A stretch of DNA of 55,221 bases from positions 1-55,221 of the forward strand of contig CAMASH010000013.1 in the NCBI GenBank assembly GCA_945860745.1, given 5' to 3'. Below the pieces are notes generated by a model. That model was given only the letters and a program-made list of their open reading frames with translations. It made no database searches and was not told the origin of the DNA. Each line of letters opens with the position of its first letter. Within the stretch, counting starts at the first letter, position 1. This document shows, piece after piece, positions 1-8,783 of this stretch. Origin of the DNA: Chthoniobacter flavus. Its GTDB lineage: Bacteria; Verrucomicrobiota; Verrucomicrobiia; Chthoniobacterales; Terrimicrobiaceae. Position numbers and translations under genes: made by a program.

Positions 1-1304
1 CAGAGCATGCTTTCGATAAAATCACAATAGCTCTCCTCGCCGAAGAGAGCGCCCGAGATATTGATGGAAACAGACAGATCCGGATTGAGGGCCAAAGCCT
101 CGAACGACTTCGTTATGACAAAACGATCCAGCTTGGTGGACTGCCCGAAACGGCGCACCGCGGACAGAAAAACCGAGGGATTGACCGGAAGTTTGAGGCG
201 CGGGTCCACGTAGCGGAGCAGAACTTCCTGATAGATGATTTCCCGCCGGGCCATGGAAATCACCGGCTGAAACCAGAGCTGGAGCGAACCGTCCCGCATG
301 GCATCCCGGATGCGGGTGGACCAATCGGTGTCGGCGATCAGCTTGGCGATTTCGCTGGTTTCCTGGTGGTGCACTTCGACCCGGTTCCGGCCCCGCGCCT
401 TGGCCGCATAGCAGGCCGCATCAGCCGAACCCATAACCTCCCCCATTCCCTGCGTGCCATCAATCACGGCCGCCCCGATGGAGGCACCGACATGAAAAGT
501 GCGTCCTTCGGCCACGAAAACAATGTCCTCAATTTTTGCAATGAGATCTTCGGCGAGATGAACCGCGTCGGCCATGGAGCAGTCGGGCAGGATCAAGACA
601 AAATCATCCCCGCCGAACCGCACCAGAAAATCGTCCGCCCGCACGAGGCTCTTCAGCGTGGCGGCGACTTGCAGGAGCAGCTTGTCCCCGACGTCGTGTC
701 CCAGGGTGTCGTTGATGATTTTGAAATTATCCAGGTCCAGATAAAGCCCCACGCCAGGACGGCCCTGGCGGGCAGCCTGGATCGCAGCGGCCATGGCGGG
801 ATCGAGCTGACTGCGGTTAAAGAGGAGGGTGAGCGGGTCATGCTGGGCCAGAAACACGAGGTCATCCTCGAGCTTCTGCCGGCGGGCGATTTCCTTCACC
901 GCCGCCTCCGCCACGGTGAGCCGCACGTCGAGGAGTCCGGGATTGTACGGCTTGCCGATATAATCGTCCGCCCCGGCTTCCAGAATCTCGCGCAAATCCT
1001 CCGGCCGGTTGTTGCCCGTGCCCACCAGGATGTAGCAATGATTCCCCATCGGACGCGAACGGAGGAGGCGGGCCAGTTCGAGCCCGCTCATGCCGGGAAG
1101 CTGGATATCCAGCGTGATGAGCGGAAAAAACTCGTTCTCCAATCTCGCCAACGCGGCCTCGGCCGACTCACAACCCACCACTTCGTGGCCACGGGCACGG
1201 ATGATGCGCTCGAGCAACATCCGCGTTGGCCGGTCATCCTCGACCACCAGAACCCGGCAGGGTGCTGAGGATTCGGGGTTAGGTGGGGTCTCTGTTTTCT
1301 CCAC
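1..1304 (-). CDS. Response regulator with REC, GGDEF and EAL domains (partial)
   Basis: Reading the minus strand from a GTG at 1304 gives an open frame that runs off the left edge, so the C-terminus is missing. An in-frame TGA lies 9 bases upstream of the GTG. Residues about 16-135 are a receiver domain (acidic D23/D24, phospho-acceptor D66 in LITLDIQLPG). Residues about 140-300 are a GGDEF domain with signature GGDDF near 229-233, preceded by an RxxD product-inhibition site (RADD) at the proper spacing. An EAL domain follows with QEVLLRY, so EAL is EVL here. The family makes and/or degrades cyclic di-GMP under phospho-relay control. Because both signatures deviate, the direction of activity is uncertain. 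A GGGTCA-ATC-TGACCC palindrome lies just upstream at 1308-1322. Confidence 0.88.
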   Translation of the reverse strand, partial: MEKTETPPNPESSAPCRVLVVEDDRPTRMLLERIIRARGHEVVGCESAEAALARLENEFFPLITLDIQLPGMSGLELARLLRSRPMGNHCYILVGTGNNRPEDLREILEAGADDYIGKPYNPGLLDVRLTVAEAAVKEIARRQKLEDDLVFLAQHDPLTLLFNRSQLDPAMAAAIQAARQGRPGVGLYLDLDNFKIINDTLGHDVGDKLLLQVAATLKSLVRADDFLVRFGGDDFVLILPDCSMADAVHLAEDLIAKIEDIVFVAEGRTFHVGASIGAAVIDGTQGMGEVMGSADAACYAAKARGRNRVEVHHQETSEIAKLIADTDWSTRIRDAMRDGSLQLWFQPVISMARREIIYQEVLLRYVDPRLKLPVNPSVFLSAVRRFGQSTKLDRFVITKSFEALALNPDLSVSINISGALFGEESYCDFIESML

Positions 1305-1371
1305 GCGGGGTCAATCTGACCCGACTTTCGGCAGGGCCACTGCTGAAATCAAGCTCCACCAGCGCGCGGCA

Positions 1372-1821
1372 TCACTTTTTCGCCGTGCTTTCGACCCATT
1401 TGATGAAGGCTTCCGGGCCGCCGGGTTGGTAGCCGACTCTGCGGGCCACCTCGTTGCCCTTGGAATCCAAGAGAATCAACGTGGGGTAACCCTCGATAGT
1501 GAACTTCGCGGCCAGGGCCTCGTTCTGTTGTTTGATCTCAGGACTAATCTCTTTCGCGCGGGGGAAATCCAGCATCACCGGCACCAAATTGCCCTTGGCA
1601 AAAGTGGCGAATTCCGGTTTTTCAAACACGTCTTTATGCAGCTTTATGCAGGGCGGACACCAGTCGGAGCCAGTGAAATCCAGCAGGACCAATTTGTCTT
1701 CCATGGCCGCCAGTTCCAGCGCGGCTTTGTAATCAGTTTTCCAACCCTCCGCAGCCCAAGAGGAGGCGAGGGCGAGGCCGGAAGCAAACAGGACGGCGAG
1801 GAGGAGGCGGGGTGTTTTCAT
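1372..1821 (-). CDS. Secreted thioredoxin-fold protein
   Basis: A 149-residue protein starting at the ATG at 1821, where an N-terminal signal peptide begins (MKTPRLLLAVLFASGLALA). An upstream in-frame ATG at 1845 would only add eight residues before the signal peptide. The thioredoxin active site is SDWCPPC, with redox cysteines at about 55 and 58, and the cis-proline loop is EGYPTLI. WCPPC rather than WCGPC is typical of periplasmic thiol-disulfide proteins of the DUF255/thioredoxin-7 type. It probably reduces or shuffles disulfides outside the cytoplasm. It follows tsaD by 33 bases on the same strand and may be read with it. The partner protein is unknown. Confidence 0.85.
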   Translation of the reverse strand: MKTPRLLLAVLFASGLALASSWAAEGWKTDYKAALELAAMEDKLVLLDFTGSDWCPPCIKLHKDVFEKPEFATFAKGNLVPVMLDFPRAKEISPEIKQQNEALAAKFTIEGYPTLILLDSKGNEVARRVGYQPGGPEAFIKWVESTAKK

Positions 1822-1854
1822 ATTGGGGAAAGTATCCCACACCACGGGAAAAAT

Positions 1855-2868
1855 TCAACGCAAGGCATTGGAGAAAAGCCCCGGATCGAAATTCGGCCGC
1901 ACGTCGGCCCCAATCGGCGAAGGCCGTTCCACGCGATGGGAAGCGGCATACGCAATCATCAGGGCATTGTCCGCGCGCAATTCCGGACGCGCGGCCCGCC
2001 AGGTCAGGCCGGCCTGGCCGCACCTTTTTTCGAGCTTCTCCCCCAGACGGCGGTTCGTGCTCACGCCGCCGCTGACGGCGACCAGATCGCGCCCGCGTGC
2101 CTTCGCCGCCGCGAGCAGTTTCGCCACCAGCACATCAACCACCGCTTCCTGGAAGGACGCGCAGATGTCCGGCAGGTCGTCCGGCGCGAACCCCTTCTCC
2201 AAAAAATAGCGCACGGAGGTTTTCAGTCCACTGAAGCTGAAGTTCCCATCGCCGGACCCGATCATGCTGCGGGGAAAATCAAATCGTTTGGGATCTCCCT
2301 CCCGGGCCAGCCGGTCGATTTCTGCTCCGCCGGGATAACCCAGGCCCAGCATTTTGGCCACCTTGTCAAAGGCCTCACCCGCCGCATCGTCCACCGTTCG
2401 CCCCAGCAGGACATATTGACCGTGACCGCTCACATCAAAGAGCAGGGTGTGGCCGCCGCTGACCACCAGAGCCACATGCGGAGGAATGGTGCTTTCACCG
2501 AAAAAGGGCGACAGCATATGACCCTCCAGATGATCAACGGCGAGAAAGGGCTTTCCCGCGCCGAGGGCCAGCCCCTTGGCCGCGGAGGAGCCCACCAGGA
2601 GCGCGGCGGCGAGTCCGGGCCCGGTCGTCGCCGCGAAGGCGTCAATGGCAGCGGGAGCCAGTCCGGCCTCCCGCAGGGCTTCCCCCACCAGCCCCGGCAG
2701 GATGGCCAGATGATTGCGGGAGGCCACCTCGGGCACCACGCCGCCGTATTGCGCATGGATGTCCGCCTGGGAAGCGATGAGATGCGACATCACCCCGCCA
2801 TGGCCGCACAGGATGGCCACGGCCGTTTCGTCACACGACGTCTCGAGGGCGAGAACGACGCGGCTCAA
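1855..2868 (-). CDS. tsaD: tRNA N6-adenosine threonylcarbamoyltransferase TsaD
   Basis: A 337-residue protein of normal length for TsaD (Kae1/Gcp), the subunit that transfers threonylcarbamoyl from TC-AMP to A37 of tRNAs decoding ANN codons. Visible signatures are LETSCDETA at the N-terminus, the metal-binding HLEGH (H113, H117), VSGGHTLL near 137-143, and a C-terminal DNALMIAY nucleotide/metal site. Its ATG overlaps the ctpA stop by 4 bases (ATGA), so the two are translationally coupled. The partners TsaB, TsaC and TsaE are not in the window. The modification helps reading of the tRNAs whose synthetases lie elsewhere in the region, but there is no operon link. Confidence 0.96.
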   Translation of the reverse strand: MSRVVLALETSCDETAVAILCGHGGVMSHLIASQADIHAQYGGVVPEVASRNHLAILPGLVGEALREAGLAPAAIDAFAATTGPGLAAALLVGSSAAKGLALGAGKPFLAVDHLEGHMLSPFFGESTIPPHVALVVSGGHTLLFDVSGHGQYVLLGRTVDDAAGEAFDKVAKMLGLGYPGGAEIDRLAREGDPKRFDFPRSMIGSGDGNFSFSGLKTSVRYFLEKGFAPDDLPDICASFQEAVVDVLVAKLLAAAKARGRDLVAVSGGVSTNRRLGEKLEKRCGQAGLTWRAARPELRADNALMIAYAASHRVERPSPIGADVRPNFDPGLFSNALR

Positions 2869-4202
2869 GAGCTTTTCCCGGCCGGTTCAGCCTTCGGAGG
2901 TTGCTGGCGCTGCACAAAGATCAGCGTGCCCTGCAAGACATCCACCGCGCGCGACAACTGGGGATCGCCCTCCGTCGAAACGACGCCGCTTTTCCCGAAT
3001 CCGTGATCACGGCGGGACTCGAGCAATTCGAACTCCTGCTGCTGCGTGAGCAGGGCCCGCACATTGGGCGAGACACCCACTTCATGAATCACCTGCCGGC
3101 TTGGAGTGAAATATCGCGCCGTGGTCATGCGCATGGCCGAGCCGTCCGGCAGCGGCATGACGCTCTGGACCGAACCTTTGCCGAAAGTCGTTTCTCCCAC
3201 GATGATGGCGCGGTTCAAATCCTTCAACGCGCCCGCCACCACTTCGGAGCCACTGGCGCTGGCGTAGTTGACCAGAATGGCCACCGGATACTTCCGCTCC
3301 CTGCCGGAGCGGGAAGTCGTTTTGTATTCGCGTCCCGGGGAACGCCCCTCCGTGGACACAACCACTTTTCCCGGCGGCAAAAAGAGCCCGCTGACGTCCA
3401 CCGCGCTGCTGAGCAAACCGCCGGGATTATAGCGCAAATCCAGCACGAGGGCCTGCAGGCCGTCCTTCTCCAGTTTGTCCAGCGCCCTGGCCAGTTCGCC
3501 CGCGGTGGGCTCGTTGAACTGCGTGATGCGCACATAGCCGATCTTGGGGCCGTGGGGATCCTCCGAGGGCAGGATTTGCGCGTCCTTCACGCTCTTGACC
3601 TTGATGACAACGCGGGTGAGTTCGTAATCCTTGATCTCCTTCGTGCCGGGACGCTGGATGGTGAGGGTCACTTTCTGGCCCGCATCGCCCCGCAACGTGT
3701 CCACCGCTTCGGGCAGGGTAAGCTTCTCCGTGGAATTGCCATTAATGCGCAGGATGCGGTCACCCGGTTTCAATCCGGCCTCAAAACCGGGAGTGTCCTC
3801 CATGGGATTGACGATGGTGAGGGCGCCATCCTCCATGGTCACGACCACGCCCAAACCTCCGAACTCGCTTTTGGTATCCTCCTGCATCCCGAGGAAATCC
3901 CGCGGCTCCATGAACTGGCTGTGCGGGTCGAGTTCGGCCAGCATGCCGCGCAGGGCGCTGTAGGTCAGATCGCGAAAGGAGATTTTTTTGGCATTCACAT
4001 AGTCCTGCCGGATGAGCTGCATGGCCCGGGCCAGCACCTGGACATTGTCGTAGGGCGATTCCGGGTCGGTTTCCCGCGAACCGGTTTGTTCCTGCGCTCT
4101 CAAACCGCTGAATGAAAGGGCGGGCACGAACACAAGAGCGGCGGCGATCTTTCGGACCATGCCGGACAATATCACATTCCGGCCCGTTGCAAAGCGAGTC
4201 AC
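2865..4202 (-). CDS. ctpA: Carboxy-terminal processing protease (S41 family)
   Basis: 445 residues: an N-terminal signal/anchor (about 15-36), a PDZ domain (about 110-185) and an S41 peptidase core (about 195-370). The catalytic dyad is Ser317 in ASASGSE and Lys342 in FGKGSVQ, separated by 25 residues as in CtpA/Prc. It should cleave C-terminal tails of periplasmic proteins. I place the start at GTG 4202, which has GGGAGG three to four bases upstream and overlaps the nadC stop (GTGA). An internal ATG at 4160, directly before the hydrophobic segment, is an alternative but lacks a Shine-Dalgarno. It sits between nadC and tsaD in an overlapping run. Confidence 0.93.
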   Translation of the reverse strand: MTRFATGRNVILSGMVRKIAAALVFVPALSFSGLRAQEQTGSRETDPESPYDNVQVLARAMQLIRQDYVNAKKISFRDLTYSALRGMLAELDPHSQFMEPRDFLGMQEDTKSEFGGLGVVVTMEDGALTIVNPMEDTPGFEAGLKPGDRILRINGNSTEKLTLPEAVDTLRGDAGQKVTLTIQRPGTKEIKDYELTRVVIKVKSVKDAQILPSEDPHGPKIGYVRITQFNEPTAGELARALDKLEKDGLQALVLDLRYNPGGLLSSAVDVSGLFLPPGKVVVSTEGRSPGREYKTTSRSGRERKYPVAILVNYASASGSEVVAGALKDLNRAIIVGETTFGKGSVQSVMPLPDGSAMRMTTARYFTPSRQVIHEVGVSPNVRALLTQQQEFELLESRRDHGFGKSGVVSTEGDPQLSRAVDVLQGTLIFVQRQQPPKAEPAGKSS

Positions 4203-5041
4203 GATCCTCCCGCGACCTCCAGGGAGAAATCCACCGCCCGGGCCGAATGGGTCAACGCCCCAACGGAAATCAAATCCACCCCCGTTTCCGCAATCTGACG
4301 GACCGTTTCCAAGGTCACGCCGCCGCTGGCCTCGAAGAGCAGACCCGGTTTGCGCAGGGCGACCGCCTCGCGCAGCAACGCCGGCGACATGTTATCGAGC
4401 AGGATCACATCCACCCCATCCAAGGTGAGAAACTGCCGCACTTGATCAAGGGTATCGGCTTCGAGTTCGATGCGGAGTTGCGGGTTTTCTGATTGCGCTT
4501 TGCTGATGGCCTGCTGCAGTTCCGGAAGGCTGGTTCCGGCGGCCAGATGATTGTCTTTCACCATCACCATGTCGAACAGGCCGAGACGGTGGTTGGTGCC
4601 GCCCCCCGCCACGACGGCAGCCTTTTCCAGAACGCGCCAGCCCGGGGTGGTTTTTCTCGTGTCGAGAATTCTGGCCCGCGTGCCGCGAACGGCCTCAACG
4701 TATGTTTTTGTCAGCGTGGCGACACCGGATAAACGCTGGAGAAAATTCAGTGCCGTGCGCTCGGCGGTGAGAAGGGACGAGGCGCGACCTGCGATCTCCA
4801 TCACCACGCTGCCAGCCGCCAAATCCGCCCCATCCTGCTTGAGCGACGCCACGCGAAGCGCGGGATCAACCCGGCGGAAAATTTCCGCGGCGAGGTCAAC
4901 TCCCGCGAGAATGCAGGCTTCGCGGGCCACGATGCGCCCGGTGGCCGGGCGCTCCGTTCCGGTGAAATATTTCGTGGTGACATCGCCGGAACCGATGTCC
5001 TCCGCCAGAGCCAGGGCGATAAGATCCGCCTCAGCCGGCAT
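4199..5041 (-). CDS. nadC: Nicotinate-nucleotide pyrophosphorylase (quinolinate phosphoribosyltransferase)
   Basis: 280 residues from the ATG at 5041, which gives the usual NadC N-terminus (MPAEADLIALALAEDIGSGD). The frame is open further upstream but that part lies inside rnd and looks non-coding. Motifs: TAERTALNFLQRLSG, DTRKTTPGWR, GGGTNHRLGLFD and VKDNH form the quinolinate and PRPP site of type II phosphoribosyltransferases. The enzyme converts quinolinate and PRPP to nicotinate mononucleotide and CO2 in de novo NAD synthesis. It overlaps rnd by 11 bases and ctpA by 4. NadA and NadB are not in the window. Confidence 0.95.
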   Translation of the reverse strand: MPAEADLIALALAEDIGSGDVTTKYFTGTERPATGRIVAREACILAGVDLAAEIFRRVDPALRVASLKQDGADLAAGSVVMEIAGRASSLLTAERTALNFLQRLSGVATLTKTYVEAVRGTRARILDTRKTTPGWRVLEKAAVVAGGGTNHRLGLFDMVMVKDNHLAAGTSLPELQQAISKAQSENPQLRIELEADTLDQVRQFLTLDGVDVILLDNMSPALLREAVALRKPGLLFEASGGVTLETVRQIAETGVDLISVGALTHSARAVDFSLEVAGGS

Positions 5042-6104
5042 GACCACTGTTCTCCACCGGTCCGAGACCGAGAAGCTCTCGTTGCCAGCCCATGAGCACC
5101 GGGGTGGCCAGATCGAGGGAGACGGCCTCAAGGGCATTGCGCGGCGCGATGATGGCAGGATCGAGGTCCAGTTCGACCGCAACCTTGTCACGGATTTTCT
5201 TCAGACTGTCGAAACGCTCGGTTTGCTCCCGGATCGGGCGGGGACGGCGGATTCTGGTCGTCACCGGCCATTCTTTTTCGGGAATGTGCTGGGCCAGCGC
5301 CATCACCACTTCAAAACTTTTCCGGCGGCGCGAACTCATCCGCAGGGTCGAATACGGTTCGCCCCGGTCGGCTTTTTCCGCGATGCGCACCACTTCCTCG
5401 TTGTTCATCACGTGAAACGGCGGACGGTCCCAGGCCTTGGCCTCCCCGTCGCGCCAATACCACAACACCCGCAGAATCGATTGCGCCCGCGGACCCAGAG
5501 CCGCACTGCCGGAGATGCGCCAGGCCTGGGTTTCGTCCCGTTCGCGCGGCTCGCGGGCCGAGGCAATGAGCCGGTCGCGGGATTCGATGAACCAGTCCCA
5601 ACGGTGCAGACGCCGCAGTTCCGCCTCGAGAATCGCCGCCAGCGGCAGCAGATACTTCGTGTCGCTCATGGCATACTCGAGCATCTGATTCGAGAGCGGA
5701 CGCAGAGCCCAGTTCGCCTTCTGCGAAGCCTTCGAGAGCTTGACGTCGAAATGCCGCGCCACCAACGCCGCCAGGCCGAGTTCCTTGTATCCGCTCAAGC
5801 GCGAAGCGATCATGGTGTCGAAGATATCCGTCACGGCAAAGTTGCCGCTCCGGTGCAGGAGGCGGAGATCGTAATCCGCGCCATGCAAAACGAGCCGTTT
5901 CCCGGCCAGAACGTCGTAAAGCGGCTGCAAGGGCATTCCGGCCAGGGGATCGACCAGGCAATTCTCGTGCGCAGTGCTGATCTGGATCAGGCACATCTTT
6001 TCGAAATAGCTGTGCAAACTGTCCGCCTCGGTATCGAGGGCGATTTGAGAAAGAGGAGCCAGCCGGTCAATCAACTCCGCCAGGCCCGCCGCGTCCGCAA
6101 TCAA
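5031..6104 (-). CDS. rnd: Ribonuclease D
   Basis: 357 residues. The DEDDy exonuclease core is intact: Exo I D24-x-E26, Exo II HGADYDL (D79), and Exo III YAMSD (Y144, D148). A HRDC domain follows (about 205-285). RNase D trims 3' ends of tRNA precursors and other structured RNAs. The start ATG at 6104 overlaps the nuoC stop by 4 bases, and the gene overlaps nadC at its end, so it belongs to the nuoB-to-tsaD run. The length agrees with bacterial RNase D (about 370). Confidence 0.94.
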   Translation of the reverse strand: MIADAAGLAELIDRLAPLSQIALDTEADSLHSYFEKMCLIQISTAHENCLVDPLAGMPLQPLYDVLAGKRLVLHGADYDLRLLHRSGNFAVTDIFDTMIASRLSGYKELGLAALVARHFDVKLSKASQKANWALRPLSNQMLEYAMSDTKYLLPLAAILEAELRRLHRWDWFIESRDRLIASAREPRERDETQAWRISGSAALGPRAQSILRVLWYWRDGEAKAWDRPPFHVMNNEEVVRIAEKADRGEPYSTLRMSSRRRKSFEVVMALAQHIPEKEWPVTTRIRRPRPIREQTERFDSLKKIRDKVAVELDLDPAIIAPRNALEAVSLDLATPVLMGWQRELLGLGPVENSGHAG

Positions 6105-6712
6105 GATTCAGCGAGAAATTTATCGGGGGAGAGCGGGTCTCCGGCCCGGCGTGCACGGGGCTCGCGGACCTCCGTGATGCCATCGGTGGGTATGGTGACA
6201 AACGGCCCGCCCGCCAGCGGAGCGGCCTCGGTGAAGGCCACCTCGGGCACATCACTCGGCTTGCCTTCCAACGGAAAATCCTTCCGCAGCGGATAAAACG
6301 GATACCCTTCCCACATGAGAATGCGGCGCAGGTCGGGGTGTCCCTCGAAACGAATTCCCATCATGTCGAACACCTCCCGTTCATGCCAGTCAGCGGTTGG
6401 CCAGAGGTCGGACACGGAGGGAGCCACGGGATTGTCCTCGCCCGGCACCACGGCTTTCAGCCGCAAATGCACGCCGTCCGCCATGGAATAAAGTTCGTAA
6501 ACCATTTCAAAGCGGGGATCCCCGCCGAAATGGTCGAGGCTCGAGATATCCAGCAGGTAGTCGAAACCCAATTCGTCGCGACAGAAGCGCGCAATCTCGC
6601 GCACCGACTCGATTTTGATTGAGAGCGAATTTTCCCCGCGGAATTCGCCAGCCTTCAGGATGGAATTGGCGAAACGCTCTTGCAGGCGGGTGACAGAATC
6701 CTGCGCGGTCAT
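6101..6712 (-). CDS. nuoC: NADH-quinone oxidoreductase subunit C
   Basis: 203 residues from the ATG at 6712, which overlaps the nuoB stop by 4 bases. The 30-kDa subunit signature is present: [29 protein letters not shown], followed by [10 protein letters not shown]. NuoC is part of the peripheral arm of complex I that joins NuoB and NuoD near the quinone site. It is a free-standing C subunit rather than the fused NuoCD of enterobacteria. The next gene is rnd, so nuoD is not adjacent. Confidence 0.95.
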   Translation of the reverse strand: MTAQDSVTRLQERFANSILKAGEFRGENSLSIKIESVREIARFCRDELGFDYLLDISSLDHFGGDPRFEMVYELYSMADGVHLRLKAVVPGEDNPVAPSVSDLWPTADWHEREVFDMMGIRFEGHPDLRRILMWEGYPFYPLRKDFPLEGKPSDVPEVAFTEAAPLAGGPFVTIPTDGITEVREPRARRAGDPLSPDKFLAES

Positions 6713-7230
6713 AGGGCGTCGACCAGCGAACGTTTCTGATCCTCCAGCGCGTGTTCGCCCATGATTTTCTTTTGCAGCTTCATGAGTCCGTCCAACAGCG
6801 CCTCGGGACGCGGGGGACATCCGGAAATATAAACATCGACCGGCAGCAGATGGTCGATGCCTTGGAGCACGGCATAGCTGCGGTACATCCCGCCGCTGGA
6901 AGCGCAGGCTCCCATGGCGATACACCATTTCGGCTCCGGCATCTGGTCCCAAATGCGTTTGACGGCCAGCGCCATTTTGTAGGTGACCGTGCCGGCCACG
7001 ATCATGACATCGCTCTGCCGCGGCGAAAACCGCATCACCTCCGCGCCGAAGCGCGAAATATCGTAACGGGAGGAGGACGCCGCCATCAATTCGATCGCGC
7101 AGCAGGCCAGCCCCATGGGCATGGGCCAGAGGGAATTGCTTCGCATCCAATTGATCGCCGCGTCGACCCGCGTGAAGATGACATTGCCCTCGATTTTGGA
7201 ATCGTAGGCGACGGGACTCGGTTGGCTCAT
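6709..7230 (-). CDS. nuoB: NADH-quinone oxidoreductase subunit B
   Basis: 173 residues from the ATG at 7230. The frame stays open upstream but the N-terminal extension has no NuoB character. The four ligands of cluster N2 are present: the tandem C43-C44 (LACCAIE), C109 (GACASSGG) and C138 (SGCPPRPE). NuoB carries the terminal [4Fe-4S] cluster that passes electrons to quinone. It is the first gene of the run, and upstream lies a divergent lipoprotein gene rather than nuoA. Confidence 0.96.
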   Translation of the reverse strand: MSQPSPVAYDSKIEGNVIFTRVDAAINWMRSNSLWPMPMGLACCAIELMAASSSRYDISRFGAEVMRFSPRQSDVMIVAGTVTYKMALAVKRIWDQMPEPKWCIAMGACASSGGMYRSYAVLQGIDHLLPVDVYISGCPPRPEALLDGLMKLQKKIMGEHALEDQKRSLVDAL

Positions 7231-7326
7231 GGCCCTCAACTTATTTTCCTTCTGAAAAGCGGCAAGCAAAAGTTGGAAAAAACCGGCAGGGCCCGACCTC
7301 CGGGCGGGCCGTTTCGTCGCCCGACG

Positions 7327-7345
7327 GACTGCCCGGAGGGCAGTC
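7327..7345. repeat. Short perfect inverted repeat between nuoB and a lipoprotein gene
   Basis: GACTGCCC-GGA-GGGCAGTC, an 8-bp stem with a 3-base loop in the divergent intergenic region (7231-7415). A second, weaker GC-rich inverted repeat (GGCCCG/CGGGCC) lies at about 7289-7309. There is no T-tract, so it is not a classical terminator. It could be a repeat element or part of a divergent control region. Confidence 0.5.
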
Positions 7346-7415
7346 TCCACCGAAGAGAATGCTCTCGCATCCGTCGCGGCTTGAGTTTTTTTCCTCTTCC
7401 TGTCAGGCCTCCTCC

Positions 7416-7973
7416 ATGCACTTTCCGCTCTTGTTTGCCGCTCTTGTTTGGGCCTGTTTATTGACCTCCTGTGCAACCCGGCAGCAGGACCAGCCGGTCG
7501 AGGCTGCCGCCGTCCCGCCAACCGGGGAAGCCAAACAGCAGAAGCCAAAACTCCACCCGGCCCTCATCCCCATCGCCCTCAATTCATCGGTGGAGGAGAA
7601 ATCCGAAACTCCTCCCCCGCCCATCACCGAACCCACCCGCGCGGAAAAAATCATCCGCCTGGTGCAGAACGGCGGACTCATCCAGGCCGGCCGCCAGACG
7701 CTGGTGTTTTCCCGATACCGTCGCGTTCCCGAAGCACGGGCCGGCCTCTACGAGGATGCCATTATTCTCGGCCGCCTGCGCCGGCAGCTCAAGCAGGTGC
7801 GGGGACTGTCCGGCGACGTTCCCGGTTCAGCCACCGTCAATGATGCCCGGGCCTACCTGGTGCTGGAGGATGGCGTCGGGGTGGAACCGGCCGCGGGAGC
7901 GATCGACGCCGCCCTGAAAACCCAGGGTGTGAGCGCCGTTCACGCGCGGATTTTTGCTCCGATCCGGCTATAA
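7416..7973 (+). CDS. Putative lipoprotein of unknown function
   Basis: 185 residues from the ATG at 7416, where a lipoprotein signal begins (lipobox LLTSC, Cys19). An upstream start at 7359 adds a non-hydrophobic stretch and is less likely. A Pro/Gln-rich linker (about 25-85) precedes a basic, probably folded segment (about 90-185) that I do not recognise. The stop overlaps the end of the convergent ppk2 gene by 6 bases. It is transcribed divergently from nuoB. Confidence 0.7.
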   Translation: MHFPLLFAALVWACLLTSCATRQQDQPVEAAAVPPTGEAKQQKPKLHPALIPIALNSSVEEKSETPPPPITEPTRAEKIIRLVQNGGLIQAGRQTLVFSRYRRVPEARAGLYEDAIILGRLRRQLKQVRGLSGDVPGSATVNDARAYLVLEDGVGVEPAAGAIDAALKTQGVSAVHARIFAPIRL

Positions 7974-8696
7974 CTTCAGAGCCTGGGAAATCTGTTCGGA
8001 AACGGACTTCACGACCCTGACCCGGGCGAACCATTTGTAATTGCCCGGAATGACCACCCAGGGAGCCGCCGGGGTGGAGGTCTTTTCAAACATGTCCTCG
8101 GCCGCTTCATTGTGCTGGCTCCACTTCTCGCGGTTGCGCCAGTCTTCATCGCTGATTTTCCAGTGCTTGTACGGGTCGCCTTCGCGGCGGCGGAAGCGGG
8201 AGAGTTGCTCCTCCTTGGTGATCTGGAGAAAGAGCTTGATGATGATGGCGCCGTCGTCAGCCAGTTGTTTTTCAAATTCATTGATCTCGCGATAAGCCCG
8301 TTTCCACTCGGCTTCAGTGCAGAATTTTTCCACCCGCTCGACCAACACGCGGCCGTACCACGAACGATCAAAAATCGCGATGTGCCCATGGGAAGGCAGT
8401 TTGTTCCAGAACCTCCACATGTAGTGATGCTGGTATTCCTCCGGAGTGGGCTTCACGACAGAATACACCCGCACGAGCCGGGGATCGAGCCGTTCAGTAA
8501 CGCGCTTGATCGAGCCGCCTTTGCCCGCGGCATCGGGTCCCTCCACCACGATAATCACGGAGTTTTTCCGTTCGCGGAGGATGAGTTGGGTGTTCAGCAA
8601 CTCGAGCTGATACTTTTTGAGCTGCTTTTTATAGTCCTCGTGCTCGAGGGACTTGGACTGGTCGAGCAGGTCGAGGCGGATGCGGTTGCTGGCCAT
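7968..8696 (-). CDS. ppk2: Polyphosphate kinase 2 family protein
   Basis: 242 residues, the size of single-domain PPK2 enzymes. Walker A is GPDAAGKGG (53-61), the lid region contains ERLDPR, and Walker B is IFDRSWYGR (D110). The family transfers phosphate between polyphosphate and nucleotides; the subclass (GDP/ADP or NMP acceptors) cannot be told by eye. It probably acts in phosphate storage and energy balance in the cytoplasm. It lies 87 bases downstream of kup on the same strand. Confidence 0.92.
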   Translation of the reverse strand: MASNRIRLDLLDQSKSLEHEDYKKQLKKYQLELLNTQLILRERKNSVIIVVEGPDAAGKGGSIKRVTERLDPRLVRVYSVVKPTPEEYQHHYMWRFWNKLPSHGHIAIFDRSWYGRVLVERVEKFCTEAEWKRAYREINEFEKQLADDGAIIIKLFLQITKEEQLSRFRRREGDPYKHWKISDEDWRNREKWSQHNEAAEDMFEKTSTPAAPWVVIPGNYKWFARVRVVKSVSEQISQALKL

Positions 8697-8783
8697 GGAA
8701 GAGTTTTAGGTTTGGAGAATCAGGTTTTAAGCAAAAGAAGCGCGGGTCAGGAAGCCTTCTTGAAACTTAATTCTTCAAACTCT

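Noticed and set aside
1090-3006. A 638-codon open frame on the plus strand
   Set aside because: It is antisense to thioredoxin and tsaD, which have clear family motifs; the translation is low-information and arises from the high GC content.
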